DNA of 64,000 bases from Hydrogenophaga flava NBRC 102514 (GCF_001571145.1 NZ_BCTF01000001.1:248001-312000), one strand, 5' to 3'. Counted from the first letter of the stretch, positions 38,406 through 47,793 are shown. The notes: generated by a model not told the origin, from the letters alone. A program made the numbers and translations.

Positions 38406-40162
38406 GCCGCCTCGCGCACCGCCAGCGACACCGTGAAGATGCCCCACTCGTCGATGCGTTGCGCGACTTTCCGGAAGCCCGCTGCGGCCACGAGCTGGTC
38501 CATCTCGGCCTGCGTGCGGCGGCGCATCACCCAGGCCTGGCCCTGGCGGTGGCTGGTGAGCGCGCGCGCGATCATCTCCAGTTGCGGATGCCAGGGCTGG
38601 CCGGTGTACACGAGATAGCCCCCGGGCTCCACCGCGTCGGCCACGCCGGCCAGTGAGCGGGTGATCATGGCGTTGTCCGGGAACAGCTCGTACAGACCCG
38701 AGACCGTGACCAGTGTGGGGCGCGGCGTGGCGCTGGCCACCTGGGTGCGGTCGAAGGCATCGGCCTTCTCGAAGCGCGCCATGGCCTGCAGACCACGCTG
38801 CGCGATGAGCGCCTGACCATCGCGCACGTTGATGTCGCTGTAGTCGCGCAGCAGCACCGAGGCCACGGGCACCGGGCTGCTGGCCACGGCATCGAGCACA
38901 TAGCGTCCATGCCCGGCGGCGATGTCCATCAGCCGCACCTCGCGCCCGGCATCGGACAGCTGCTGCATGGCGTCGCGCAACAGTTCTTCGACGTGCAGCT
39001 TGCGCTGGCGAATGCCGCGCCAGCCGATGGAGTCCAGGTAGGCGCGGTCGATCAGGGCGCCTACCAGCGGCATGCCCCTGGCCTGGTTGCGGTACACGTA
39101 GTCCAGGGTGCTGCCGGAATCGAAGCCCGTGTCATGCCCCAGGCGCACACCGTCGGACAGCACACCGCCGAGCTTGAGGCCGGCGCGCGTACCCGCCCAG
39201 TACAGCCCGCGTGGCGACAGGGGCGACAGCGGTTGGGCCAGGGCCCGGGCCTCGTCCGCCGTGGCGCCGCGCTGGTCGGCCTGGAGCAGGTTGACCGCAG
39301 CGGCAGGGGCATCGAACTGGCGCAGCAGGAAGACCCGCAGGGCCTGCAAGGCACTGGCACGGTCGCGCTCGCCCAGGGTGTCGTGAAAGAAGCCCGGCAG
39401 TTCCAGCTTCTCCTTCACCGCACTGCCCAGCCGCTCGAAGAAGCGGTGCTGTGGCTTGTGGTGAACCACCCAGTCGGCGCCCGAGATGAGCAGCTGCGTG
39501 GGCACCACGATGGCCTGCGCGTCGGCCACCACGCGCTCGGCCGCGTTGTACAGATCGAGCAGGATGTTTACGGCGATCGGGCGCGAGATCAGCGGATCGG
39601 CCTCGTAGCTGGCGATGCGCCCGGGGTCGTGGGTGAGGAACTTGGCCTTCACGTAGCTGTTCACGAAGAACAGCCCGCGCAGCTTGTGCATCAGCGCCAG
39701 GCCAGCGCGCGCAAATGGCACGTAGAGCTTCACCTTGAACGCAGGCGAAGCCAGCGTCATGCCACGGATGGCGGGGGCGTAGTCGTGCGCCCAGGTGGAC
39801 ACCAGCACCGCACCCACGCTTTGTGCAATGACGTATTGATCGGTCACGGCCACGCCGTGTTCGGCGGCGATGTGATCGACAAAGGTCTGCACGTCGCGCA
39901 CCGAGGTGGCGAAGCTCGGGCTGTGGCCACGCTGGCCGGGTGAGCGGCCGTGACCCCGCGCATCCCACGCGAAGAAGTCGAACTCGGGCAGGTTCAGCTC
40001 GTCCACCAGATGCGCCATGCGGGCACCGTGCTCGTGTCCGCGGTGAAACAGCACCACCGCGCCGCGCCGCTGTGGCGCTGTGGCCGGCCAGTGCCGATAG
40101 AACAGCGAGACCCCGTCGTGGGTTGAAAAATGGCGCTCCTGCGCTGGCCGGGTGGTGTTCAT
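38402..40162 (-). CDS. Bifunctional alpha/beta hydrolase and SAM-dependent methyltransferase (YnbC-like)
   Basis: A 586-residue cytoplasmic fusion, almost the size of E. coli YnbC. Residues about 10-290 are a lysophospholipase-like alpha/beta hydrolase (VVLFHRGHEHGARM; AWDARGHGRSPG; nucleophile region IAQSVGAVL; LPGFFHDTL near the catalytic His). Residues about 370-580 are a class I methyltransferase (VRLMDIAAGHGRYVLDA as the AdoMet motif). It probably acts on a lipid or its head group; the substrate is unknown. Its ATG overlaps the YnbA-like gene's stop by 4 nt. Confidence 0.87.
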   Translation of the reverse strand: MNTTRPAQERHFSTHDGVSLFYRHWPATAPQRRGAVVLFHRGHEHGARMAHLVDELNLPEFDFFAWDARGHGRSPGQRGHSPSFATSVRDVQTFVDHIAAEHGVAVTDQYVIAQSVGAVLVSTWAHDYAPAIRGMTLASPAFKVKLYVPFARAGLALMHKLRGLFFVNSYVKAKFLTHDPGRIASYEADPLISRPIAVNILLDLYNAAERVVADAQAIVVPTQLLISGADWVVHHKPQHRFFERLGSAVKEKLELPGFFHDTLGERDRASALQALRVFLLRQFDAPAAAVNLLQADQRGATADEARALAQPLSPLSPRGLYWAGTRAGLKLGGVLSDGVRLGHDTGFDSGSTLDYVYRNQARGMPLVGALIDRAYLDSIGWRGIRQRKLHVEELLRDAMQQLSDAGREVRLMDIAAGHGRYVLDAVASSPVPVASVLLRDYSDINVRDGQALIAQRGLQAMARFEKADAFDRTQVASATPRPTLVTVSGLYELFPDNAMITRSLAGVADAVEPGGYLVYTGQPWHPQLEMIARALTSHRQGQAWVMRRRTQAEMDQLVAAAGFRKVAQRIDEWGIFTVSLAVREAA

Positions 40163-40797
40163 GAACTCCCTTTTGTTCTGGATGACGAAGCAGCGGCGGT
40201 TCGTTCGGACAGGGCCGAACGAACGCGGCGCACGGTGGTGAGGGCAATGAGGACGGCCAGCAAAGGCATCAACAGCGCCGTCCAGCCCGGCATGGTCCAG
40301 CCCAGCGAGACCACCAGCCCCAGCGCGCCGAACACGAAAGCCCGGTCGCTCTTGCCCATGGGCCCGTCGTACCGTCGACTGGCGCCCACCGTGGTGCCCA
40401 GCGCGCCCGCGAACTCGGATAGCCCGGCCAGCACGATCACCAGACCGACCCAGAACGGATGGCCCGGCAGGACCAGCACAAACGGCAGGTACAAGGCCGC
40501 GTCCGACACCACATCGGTGAGTTCGTTGAGGAAGGCGCCCAGCGGCGTCTGCTGGCCATGTTCGCGCGCCAGCATGCCGTCCACCGCGTTGAACGCCATG
40601 CGCACGAACATCCACAGCGGAATCAGCGCAAAGGCCAGAGGCGATGGTTCCAGAAAGAACAGCCCCAGCCCGAGGGCCACCGAGATCACGCAGGCCAGCA
40701 GGGTCACCTGGTTGGCCGTCACGCCCCAGGCATGCAGACGCACCACCCCCGGACGAAGCAGGCCCTGAAACGCTGGCTTCAATTGATAGATCGACAA
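40159..40797 (-). CDS. CDP-alcohol phosphatidyltransferase (YnbA-like)
   Basis: A 212-residue membrane enzyme that joins a CDP-activated lipid to an alcohol. The family motif is complete: D-G-x2-A-R-x8-G-x3-D-x3-D, seen as DGMLAREHG, then G and the ELTDVVSD end, near residues 73-98. Hydrophobic helices flank it. In E. coli the equivalent YnbA is grouped with YnbB, YnbC and YnbD, all of which have counterparts here. The head-group alcohol cannot be predicted. It begins 29 nt after the transporter-acyltransferase fusion and has a GGGGAGGGA ribosome-binding site. Confidence 0.88.
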   Translation of the reverse strand: MSIYQLKPAFQGLLRPGVVRLHAWGVTANQVTLLACVISVALGLGLFFLEPSPLAFALIPLWMFVRMAFNAVDGMLAREHGQQTPLGAFLNELTDVVSDAALYLPFVLVLPGHPFWVGLVIVLAGLSEFAGALGTTVGASRRYDGPMGKSDRAFVFGALGLVVSLGWTMPGWTALLMPLLAVLIALTTVRRVRSALSERTAAASSSRTKGSS

Positions 40798-40826
40798 GGT
40801 CCCTCCCCTTTTTAAGGTGCCGGCGA

Positions 40827-42782
40827 TTATCCGAGCAAGCCCGCCACCCGCTCCCGCAAGCTCTCCGGCGTCACCCGCTCAGCGGCCACCGCCTCCCCCA
40901 CGTTCAGACCCACGCGGTTGAACAGCCCGCGCCGGAACGGTTTGACCATCGCGGTCGGCTGGCCGCCGCTGAGTTCGATTCGGCTGAAGTAGGAACCCCA
41001 GAGGTCGGTCAGCGCCATCGGGATCACGCTCACATCCTTCACGCCGTCTGCCCGGGCCGTTTCGAGGATCTTCATGATCCCGCCCTTGAAGGGCTGCAGC
41101 GTGCCGTCCTTGGTGATCGCGCCTTCGGGGAAGATGCCGAGCAGATCGCCTTCGCGCAGCACCTTCGCCGACTCGCGGAACGCGGCTTCGTAGGCGGCCG
41201 GGTCTTCCTTTTGCGGCGCGACAGGGATGGCCTTGGCCAGTTTGAACAGCCAGCCCAGCACCGGCACCTTGAAGATGCGGTGGTCCATCACGAAGCGGAT
41301 CGGGCGCGGGCTGGCGGCCATGAGCAGCACGGCGTCGACGAAGCTGACGTGGTTGCAGACCAGCACCGCTGCGCCCTCGGTCGGGATGTTCAGGTCGCCG
41401 GTGACCTTGAAGCGGTAGACAAAGCGCGAGGCGATCCAGGCCACGAAGCGCAACAGGTACTCGGGCACCAGCATGAAGATGTAGAACGCCACCACCGCGT
41501 TGGCCAGGCCGATGACCAGGAACAACTCGCTGATGGTGAAACCCGCACTGAGCAGCGCGCCGGCCAGCAGCGAGCTGGCGATCATGAACAGCGCGTTGAG
41601 GATGTTGTTGGCCGCGATGATGCGGGCGCGGTGCGTGGGCTGGCTGCGCATCTGGATCAGCGCGTACATGGGCACGCTGTAGATGCCGGCGAACAGAGAG
41701 AGCAGCGCGAGGTCGGCCAGCACGCGCCAGTGCGCCGGCTCGCCGAGGAACTGGCCCAGCGTGAGCGACACGGTCGAAGGCGGCAGGCCGCGCGAGGCGA
41801 AGTAGAGGTCGACCGAGAACACGGTCATGCCAATCGCGCCCATCGGCACCAGGCCGATCTCCACATGGCGGCGGCTCAGGATTTCGCACAGCAGCGCGCC
41901 CACGCCGATGCCGACCGAGAACACCACCAGCAGCAGCGAGGCGACCTGCTCGTTGCCGTGCAGCGTGTCGCGCGCGAAGGCCGGGAAGTTGGCGAGGAAC
42001 ACCGCGCCGAAGAACCACATCCAGCTGATGCCCAGCAGCGAGCGGAACACCACCACGTTGCCGTGCGCGAGCTTGAGGTTGCGCCAGGTTTCGGTGAAGG
42101 GGTTCCAGTTGATCTGCAGCGCCGGGTCGGTGGCCGGCGAGACCGGCACGGCCTGCGCCAGCACCCGGCCCAGCAGCGCGAGCAGCAGGCAGGCCGCGGC
42201 GACGTAGCTCGGGCCGACCAGGGGCAGCGCGATCAGCAGGCCGCCCGCGACGTTGCCCAGCAGGATGGCGACGAAGGTGCCCATCTCGACCATGCCGTTG
42301 CCACCGGTGAGTTCCCGCTCGTTCAGGTGCTGTGGCAGGTAGGCGAACTTGACCGGCCCGAACAGCGTGGAGTGCAGCCCCATCAGGAACACGCAGCCCA
42401 GCAGCACCGGCACGTTCTGCTGCATGAAGCCCCAGCCGGCCAGCAGCATGATGGCGATCTCCAGGTTCTTCACGAAACGGATCAGCACCTCCTTGGGGTA
42501 CTTGTCCGCCAGCTGGCCACTGGTGGCTGAGAACAGCAGGAAGGGCAGGATGAACAGCGCGCCGATGACCAGACCGGCCATCGAGGCCGGCAGCCACTGC
42601 ACCTGCAGCTGGTAGGTCACCATCACGGTGAAGGCGAACTTGAAGACGTTGTCGTTGCCGGCGCCCAGGAACTGCACCCAGAAGAAGGGGCCGAAGCGGC
42701 GCTGCGTGAGCAGGGCGAACTGGTTGCTGTGGGCGGCGTGTGCACCGGTGTCGGCGTTCATCGCGGCTTGCGGGGTGGACAT
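40827..42782 (-). CDS. Lysophospholipid transporter (LplT-like MFS) fused to PlsC acyltransferase
   Basis: A 651-residue fusion. Residues about 25-430 are a 12-helix MFS domain of the LplT type (FLGAGNDNVFKFAFTVMV; LADKYPKEVLIRFVKNLE). Residues about 440-650 are an acyltransferase (CNHVSFVDAVLL with H-x4-D; FPEGAITKDG). It should flip lysophospholipids inward and re-acylate them, as LplT plus Aas do in E. coli, though the acyl-ACP synthetase domain of Aas is absent here. ATG 42782 has a strong AGGAGGA site. It lies 35 nt after the CREST gene and 29 nt before the YnbA-like gene. Confidence 0.9.
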   Translation of the reverse strand: MSTPQAAMNADTGAHAAHSNQFALLTQRRFGPFFWVQFLGAGNDNVFKFAFTVMVTYQLQVQWLPASMAGLVIGALFILPFLLFSATSGQLADKYPKEVLIRFVKNLEIAIMLLAGWGFMQQNVPVLLGCVFLMGLHSTLFGPVKFAYLPQHLNERELTGGNGMVEMGTFVAILLGNVAGGLLIALPLVGPSYVAAACLLLALLGRVLAQAVPVSPATDPALQINWNPFTETWRNLKLAHGNVVVFRSLLGISWMWFFGAVFLANFPAFARDTLHGNEQVASLLLVVFSVGIGVGALLCEILSRRHVEIGLVPMGAIGMTVFSVDLYFASRGLPPSTVSLTLGQFLGEPAHWRVLADLALLSLFAGIYSVPMYALIQMRSQPTHRARIIAANNILNALFMIASSLLAGALLSAGFTISELFLVIGLANAVVAFYIFMLVPEYLLRFVAWIASRFVYRFKVTGDLNIPTEGAAVLVCNHVSFVDAVLLMAASPRPIRFVMDHRIFKVPVLGWLFKLAKAIPVAPQKEDPAAYEAAFRESAKVLREGDLLGIFPEGAITKDGTLQPFKGGIMKILETARADGVKDVSVIPMALTDLWGSYFSRIELSGGQPTAMVKPFRRGLFNRVGLNVGEAVAAERVTPESLRERVAGLLG

Positions 42783-42817
42783 TCGGGTCTCCTCCTGTGG
42801 GGTCCTGCGGGTGGGGT

Positions 42818-43660
42818 TCACGCGGCGCGGCCCGCTGCATTCTGCCGCAGGGCGTCCGGCGATCCGCTCGTGCGGCCAGGTACCAACGCCGCGATGACGG
42901 GCCAGGCCGCCAGGGCCGCGACCAGGTGCTTGAGGCTGTGGCCGGAGACGGTGCCGGCGGTCGCGCGGAACACGGCCTCGTCGCCCAGCTCCAGCAGCTT
43001 GGCCAACGCGTAAAGGCCGATCAGCACACCCAGGCGGATGCCGATAGCGCCAGCGACTGGCTTGCGCTGCGCCAGCCAGACGATGAGTGCCATGCCGCCG
43101 AACTGCACCACGGCCCAAGGCATCACGTTGCCATTGGACGCTGGCAGGATGGCCGAGAGCACAGCGATCGGCAGCAGCACGCGCAATGCCTGCCTCGCCG
43201 GCGCCTGACCCACGCGCTCAGCCACCGCCAGAGCGAGCACACCGGCGAAGGTCACCGCCATGCCGAGGCGGTCCCAGACCAGGCCGGCGGCGTCGGGTGC
43301 CCAGTGGTACCCCGCCGAGCCGAAGCCGGTGGCCACCAAGCCGGCAAAGAACACCCAGGCGGCCTGCTGCGTCGCGGCGGGCAACGCACGGCCCCGCAAC
43401 ATCAGAAGGCCCCAGAGGCCCGCCAGTGCCAGCGGAGCGTTGGTCAGCACGTCCATCGCGTTCGGAATGCCCAGCAGGGTGCGCGCATCGACAAAAGGGT
43501 GGCCGTGTGCGTGCAGCTGCGCATGGCCGTGGGCGTTGAGCGCCAGGCCCAAGGCCTCTGCCAGCGCAGGACCGGCGGTCAGCGCAAGCAGCCAGAGCAG
43601 CAGCAGGGCGGCGGCCCAGCGCCCGAAGGCGGGAGAAGGGGCAACGGCGGGAAGGCGCAT
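42818..43660 (-). CDS. CREST-superfamily-like integral membrane hydrolase
   Basis: A 280-residue protein with about seven helices. It carries the scattered catalytic residues of the CREST (alkaline ceramidase/PAQR/Per1) superfamily: Ser and His in GFGSAGYHWAP, Asp in VWDRLGM, and two His in SGHSLKHL near the C-terminus. A His-rich loop (NAHGHAQLHAHGHPF) follows the first helix. Such enzymes are metal-dependent amide or ester hydrolases acting on lipids. Family assignment rests on these motifs and topology only. It is probably the first gene of the lipid operon and faces the HTH regulator across a 127-nt spacer. Confidence 0.65.
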   Translation of the reverse strand: MRLPAVAPSPAFGRWAAALLLLWLLALTAGPALAEALGLALNAHGHAQLHAHGHPFVDARTLLGIPNAMDVLTNAPLALAGLWGLLMLRGRALPAATQQAAWVFFAGLVATGFGSAGYHWAPDAAGLVWDRLGMAVTFAGVLALAVAERVGQAPARQALRVLLPIAVLSAILPASNGNVMPWAVVQFGGMALIVWLAQRKPVAGAIGIRLGVLIGLYALAKLLELGDEAVFRATAGTVSGHSLKHLVAALAAWPVIAALVPGRTSGSPDALRQNAAGRAA

Positions 43661-43787
43661 GGAAGGAACTCCTGGATCGGTGAAACAGCGGGCACAGTGT
43701 CCCGGCCGCCCCCTTGGATTGGGCGCACCGTGCGATACAGTGGCCTTCCTTTTCACCATTGGTATCGCAATGCGGTACCCGACCCGC

Positions 43788-44519
43788 ATGAGCACCACCC
43801 TCGACCTCGTCGGAACGATCAAGAAGGAACTCAAGGCCGCGCAGATGACCTACGCCGACCTGGCGCAGGCACTTGGCATGGCGGAGTCCAGCGTCAAGCG
43901 CATGCTGGCCAAGGGCGACATGTCGCTCTCGCGGGTGGACGAGATCTGCCGCGCGCTCAAGATCGACTTCGCCGAGCTGGCCCGCCGTGTGGCCGACGCG
44001 CAGCCCCTGCTCAAGGAGATGACGGCCGAGCAGGAGCGCGCCGTGGTGGCCGACAAGAAGCTGCTGCTGGTGGCGATCTGCGTGCTGAGCCAATGGACGC
44101 TGGAGCAGATCACCGCGGCCTACCGGCTCACCGAGGCCGAGTGCGTGAAGTACCTCGCGCAGCTGGACCGCATCGGCATCATCGAGCTGCGCCCGCTCAA
44201 CCGCTACCGCCTGAAGCTGGCCAAGACCTTCCGCTGGCGGCCGCACGGGCCGGTGATGAACTACTTCCGCGAGCACGCCCTGCTGGACTACTTCGCAGGC
44301 GGCTTCGACGGCGCGGGCGAAGGCCTGATGCTGGTGCACGGCTCGGTCAGCCGCGCCCTGGCGCCGGTGTTCCTTGAAAGACTGCAGAAGGTGGCGCAGG
44401 ACTTCGCGCAGCAGCACCAGACCGACCAGAAGCTGGCGCAGAAGGACCGCGAGGGCTACACGCTGGTGCTGGCCATGCGCAGCTGGGAATTTGAAGCGTT
44501 CAGCGTGCTGCGCCGCTGA
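43788..44519 (+). CDS. XRE/Cro-CI-type helix-turn-helix regulator
   Basis: A 243-residue DNA-binding protein. The N-terminal 60 residues form an HTH_3 domain (MTYADLAQALGMAESSVKRML, then DEICRALKIDFAEL); the remainder is a longer domain with a winged-helix-like segment (TEAECVKYLAQLDRIGIIEL) and no recognised ligand site. ATG 43788 is chosen; an in-frame ATG at 43770 is possible. It is divergent from the lipid operon and so is a candidate regulator of it. Upstream of 43788 the apparent open frame is antisense to the CREST gene. Confidence 0.82.
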   Translation: MSTTLDLVGTIKKELKAAQMTYADLAQALGMAESSVKRMLAKGDMSLSRVDEICRALKIDFAELARRVADAQPLLKEMTAEQERAVVADKKLLLVAICVLSQWTLEQITAAYRLTEAECVKYLAQLDRIGIIELRPLNRYRLKLAKTFRWRPHGPVMNYFREHALLDYFAGGFDGAGEGLMLVHGSVSRALAPVFLERLQKVAQDFAQQHQTDQKLAQKDREGYTLVLAMRSWEFEAFSVLRR

Positions 44520-44598
44520 CCGCTCAGCCCGCGCTGCGGCCGGGCTGGCATGATGTCGGGCTTGCCCGGAACCCGGGCTGTTTCATTTCTGCTTCGAC

Positions 44599-45405
44599 AT
44601 GACCGCTTCCGCCGACCACGACACGCCCGACAACGCCGCTGCGGCGCCCGCCGAAAACCCTGCTGCGGCGGCAGCCCCCGCCCAGGCACCGCGCCGCAAC
44701 GACGGCCGCCGCGAGGGCCGCAACGCAGGTGGTCGCAATGGCGGCCGGCGCCCGCAGCGCCCGGCCAACGCCGAGCGGCCCGCCCAGGCGGCACCTGCGC
44801 GCCAGCACCCCGTGCTGGACCAGCTGGCCTCGCTCTGCCCAGTGCTGTTCGGCGAGACACCGCTGCCCCTCAAGCGCGGCATCTTCGAAGACCTGCTGGC
44901 CGCCCACCCCGGGGTGCTGGAGAAGGACAGCCTGAAGGCCGCGCTGGCGCTGCACGCGCGGTCCACCCGCTACCTCACGGTGATCGCCTCGGGCCAGCAG
45001 CGCCACGACTTGAGCGGCCAACCGGTGGAGGCGCTGACGCCCGAGCAGGTGCACCACGCGCTGATCGAGGTGTTCCGCCGCCGCGGCGCGCGCAGCCGCG
45101 AGGACCTGCGCCCCAAGCTGCGCCAGCGCATCCTCAAGGCCTATGAGGCCTCGGGCCTCTCACCCGACGAGTACCTGCAGCGCGTGCACGGCCGCGACGA
45201 AGAGGTGAACCAGATCAGCCGCGACGCGCTGGCCGAGGTCAGCGCCCGCGCTGCCCGCGAAGACGCGCTGCTGCGCGCCTTCGAGGCCAGCGGCAAGGGC
45301 ATCAACGAGTTCGCCGACATGTACGGCCTGCACGTGCTCGACGCCAACCGCTCGCTCGAACGCGCGCGGGCGCGTCAGGCCACCGTCAAACCGCCGGCGC
45401 CGTGA
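44599..45405 (+). CDS. ProQ/FinO-domain RNA-binding protein
   Basis: A 268-residue protein whose FinO domain lies near residues 70-190 (LFGETPLPLKRGIFEDLLA; ALHARSTRYLTVIASG; the PKLRQRILKAYEASGLSP end). The first 65 residues are a low-complexity Ala, Pro, Arg and Asn tail that is basic and likely contacts RNA. Proteins of this type act as small-RNA chaperones controlling mRNA stability; the targets here are unknown. Its last 20 nt overlap the end of the convergent FIST gene. Confidence 0.88.
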   Translation: MTASADHDTPDNAAAAPAENPAAAAAPAQAPRRNDGRREGRNAGGRNGGRRPQRPANAERPAQAAPARQHPVLDQLASLCPVLFGETPLPLKRGIFEDLLAAHPGVLEKDSLKAALALHARSTRYLTVIASGQQRHDLSGQPVEALTPEQVHHALIEVFRRRGARSREDLRPKLRQRILKAYEASGLSPDEYLQRVHGRDEEVNQISRDALAEVSARAAREDALLRAFEASGKGINEFADMYGLHVLDANRSLERARARQATVKPPAP

Positions 45406-46669
45406 ACACCGTCAGCACACCGGTGTAGCCATAGAGCTGCTGGTGTGCGATCTCGCCGCCGGCAAAGAAGCCCACCAGCGGCACGTCTCCCAGCGCACGG
45501 CGCACGATCTGCAGCTCGGCGCTGGGCGCACCGAAGTGCAGACCCCCGCGGCCCGAGCAACTGACGTAGATGGCGCCAACGATGTGGCGCGCGACCACCG
45601 GCTCGGGATCGGCCGCCACCATGCTGGTGCCCACGCCCAGGGTCTCGGGTTCCAGCTCTTCGCGGATCTCGCTGCAGACGCGGATCAGGTCGGCGCGTGC
45701 GGCCTGCATGTGGCGCTCGCAGAAGGCCAGCCGCGCGCCCAGGGGCGGGTGCTCGGCCACCGCCACGCCGTGGCGGGCCGGGTCCAGCCCGATGATGTGG
45801 CGCACCATGACCTCCGGACCGAACTGGCCGCGCGCATGGCGCTGCGCGGGTGCATCGGCCAGCAGGTGCTGCGGCAGCGTGAGACCGACCAGGGTGCGGC
45901 GCAGCCGCTCCATCGCCTGCTGCGGCTGCGCCAGCGACACGCCCAGCTCGCGCAGCAGCACGTCCAGCGCGGGTTCGCCGTCGAGTTCCAGCACCAGGTT
46001 GCCCTCGACCGCGGTGATCGTGCGTTCGCGGTCGATCGGCTGTGCGCCCTGGGTCACGCGCGAGACCAGCTCCACATCCGGACCGAAGGCCACACCGCTG
46101 ATACCTCCGCTGAACACCCCGCCCACCGCCCCCTGCCCCTGGAGGTGGCCGGCGCTGCTGGCGGCGAACTGGACGCTGGCCGAGCGGCTGCCCACCAGGC
46201 CGCCGAAGACATAGCCCGACTGCGTGCGGTCGGCGACCTCGGTGATGAGCTCGCCCAGGTCGTGCGCGCCGGGGTCGGCGTGCAGCAGCGCGGTGTGCGC
46301 GACAAAACCCGACGGTTCGCTGCCGCTGGCGGGCAGCGGCGCCACACCGCTGAAGACGCGGTACTGGTCGGGGCTGAGGTCGCAGAGCATGACCGCCAGC
46401 GCCGGTTCGTCGAAGTACTCGACGTTGTTGGCCGCAATGCCGACCCCCACGGTGCCGGACCAGTCGGTGATCTCGGGCAGCTCGGCGCTCAGGTGATCGA
46501 GGATGGCCTGCGCCTGGCCAGCGTAGTGGTCGGTGATGTAGAGCAGACCGAGCGAGGGCGTGGCCGCGTAGGCCGGCAGGGCCATCTGCGCGCGCAGCTG
46601 GGCCAGCACCAGGGCGGCGGCCATGCGCCACTGCGGGTGCGTCGCGTGCGCGTAGGGAAACAGCTTCAT
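45386..46669 (-). CDS. FIST N- and C-domain sensory protein
   Basis: A 427-residue cytoplasmic protein with FIST_N (about 20-215; LGLLYITDHYAGQAQAILDHL and WSGTVGVGIAA) and FIST_C (about 225-410; ending LGDVPLVGFFAGGEI with YGYTGVLTVF). FIST proteins are thought to bind small ligands, possibly amino acids, in signalling. No output domain is fused and no kinase or cyclase is adjacent, so the partner is unknown. It converges with the ProQ-family gene (20-nt overlap) and is 24 nt downstream of phaM on the same strand. Confidence 0.88.
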   Translation of the reverse strand: MKLFPYAHATHPQWRMAAALVLAQLRAQMALPAYAATPSLGLLYITDHYAGQAQAILDHLSAELPEITDWSGTVGVGIAANNVEYFDEPALAVMLCDLSPDQYRVFSGVAPLPASGSEPSGFVAHTALLHADPGAHDLGELITEVADRTQSGYVFGGLVGSRSASVQFAASSAGHLQGQGAVGGVFSGGISGVAFGPDVELVSRVTQGAQPIDRERTITAVEGNLVLELDGEPALDVLLRELGVSLAQPQQAMERLRRTLVGLTLPQHLLADAPAQRHARGQFGPEVMVRHIIGLDPARHGVAVAEHPPLGARLAFCERHMQAARADLIRVCSEIREELEPETLGVGTSMVAADPEPVVARHIVGAIYVSCSGRGGLHFGAPSAELQIVRRALGDVPLVGFFAGGEIAHQQLYGYTGVLTVFTAPAV

Positions 46670-46693
46670 AGCAGTGGCAGACTTTCTCGGCGT

Positions 46694-47770
46694 TCAGCGG
46701 CGGCGCGGTGCCTTCTTGGCGGCGGTCTTGCGCACAGCGGTCTTCTTGGCCGCAGGAGCCTTGGCGGCAGGCGACTTTTTCGCAGCCGCACCGGACGCCG
46801 GCAGGAAGCCGGGGAAGAACGCGGTGGGCATGGGCCAGTCGCCCGCGCCCAGGGGCTGCGCGGGGGCGGCGGTTGCCGCCTTGGTGGCCGGTTTCTTCGC
46901 TGCCACCTTCTTGGGTGCGGGGCGGCGGGTCTTCGGTGCAGGCTTTCTGGCGGTCGCCGGCTTTTCCGCAGGCGACGAGCCGCCGGTGACCGCGCGCACC
47001 GCCGCAGAGCCCATGCCGGCCGCGCGGCCGACGGTGTCGCCCACCGAACGACCGGCCTTGGCGGCCATGCCGGTGGCCGTTTTGACCGCCTGTTCGGTCA
47101 GTCCGCTGGCCACGTTGCGCGTGGCGTCAAGCGCCCCTTGTTTGGCCATGTCCTTCATCGCGGTGCTGGCGATCTGCTGGAACTGCTGCGACAACGCGCC
47201 CCACCAGGCCATGGGGTCGACCATGCCCTGCGCCGCAGCAGCGGGCGCCTCCGGCGGGCGGGCGGAGGGCTTGCGCGCTTTCTTCGGAGTGGGCGGGGCC
47301 TCTTCAGGTTCCTCTTCGGCCTCGGCCTCGGCCTCCGGTTCTGGCGCGGCGCTGGCATTGCCGTAGGTGCGCTCGGGAATCTCAAGCCCCGCGAACTGCG
47401 TCGGCACCTTGCCCGTGAAACCGGACACCGTTTCGGCCGCCTTGACCTTGAGCGCGTTGGCCACATCGCCGAGGTTGAAGTTCATGGCCTTGAGTGTGGC
47501 CAGCGACATCTTCTGCACCTCCAGCGCCTGGATGGTCGCGCCCAGGGCCTTGGCGTTCTGGTCCAGCCAGAACTGCACCGCCTTGAGTTCCTCGATGCGT
47601 TTTTCGAGGTCTTCGACGTTGAAGGTCGGCGCCACCCAGTGGCCCAGGTTGGGCATCTGCGGCAGGCTCTTGCCCAGACCCTGCGCCACACCGCCAGCGG
47701 CCTGCCCCGCGAGGTTCTGCAGGAACTCAAAACCGGGGACGAACTTGCCGAATCCGCTGGTGTCGCTCAT
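46694..47770 (-). CDS. PhaM-like polyhydroxyalkanoate granule regulatory protein
   Basis: A 358-residue protein. The N-terminus matches the PhaM family: FVPGFEFLQNLAG, then APTFNVEDLEKRIEELKAVQ and FWLDQNAKALGATIQALE, a helical region expected to bind and activate PHB synthase. An acidic linker (EAEAEAEEEPEE) follows, and the C-terminus is a histone H1-like Lys/Ala/Pro tail (KKVAAKKPATK) expected to bind DNA and tie granules to the nucleoid. It is longer than Ralstonia PhaM, mostly in the tail. A crotonase gene lies 23 nt upstream, consistent with acyl-CoA metabolism feeding PHA. Confidence 0.85.
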   Translation of the reverse strand: MSDTSGFGKFVPGFEFLQNLAGQAAGGVAQGLGKSLPQMPNLGHWVAPTFNVEDLEKRIEELKAVQFWLDQNAKALGATIQALEVQKMSLATLKAMNFNLGDVANALKVKAAETVSGFTGKVPTQFAGLEIPERTYGNASAAPEPEAEAEAEEEPEEAPPTPKKARKPSARPPEAPAAAAQGMVDPMAWWGALSQQFQQIASTAMKDMAKQGALDATRNVASGLTEQAVKTATGMAAKAGRSVGDTVGRAAGMGSAAVRAVTGGSSPAEKPATARKPAPKTRRPAPKKVAAKKPATKAATAAPAQPLGAGDWPMPTAFFPGFLPASGAAAKKSPAAKAPAAKKTAVRKTAAKKAPRRR

Positions 47771-47793
47771 GGCGGTCTCCTGTTGGAACGTGG

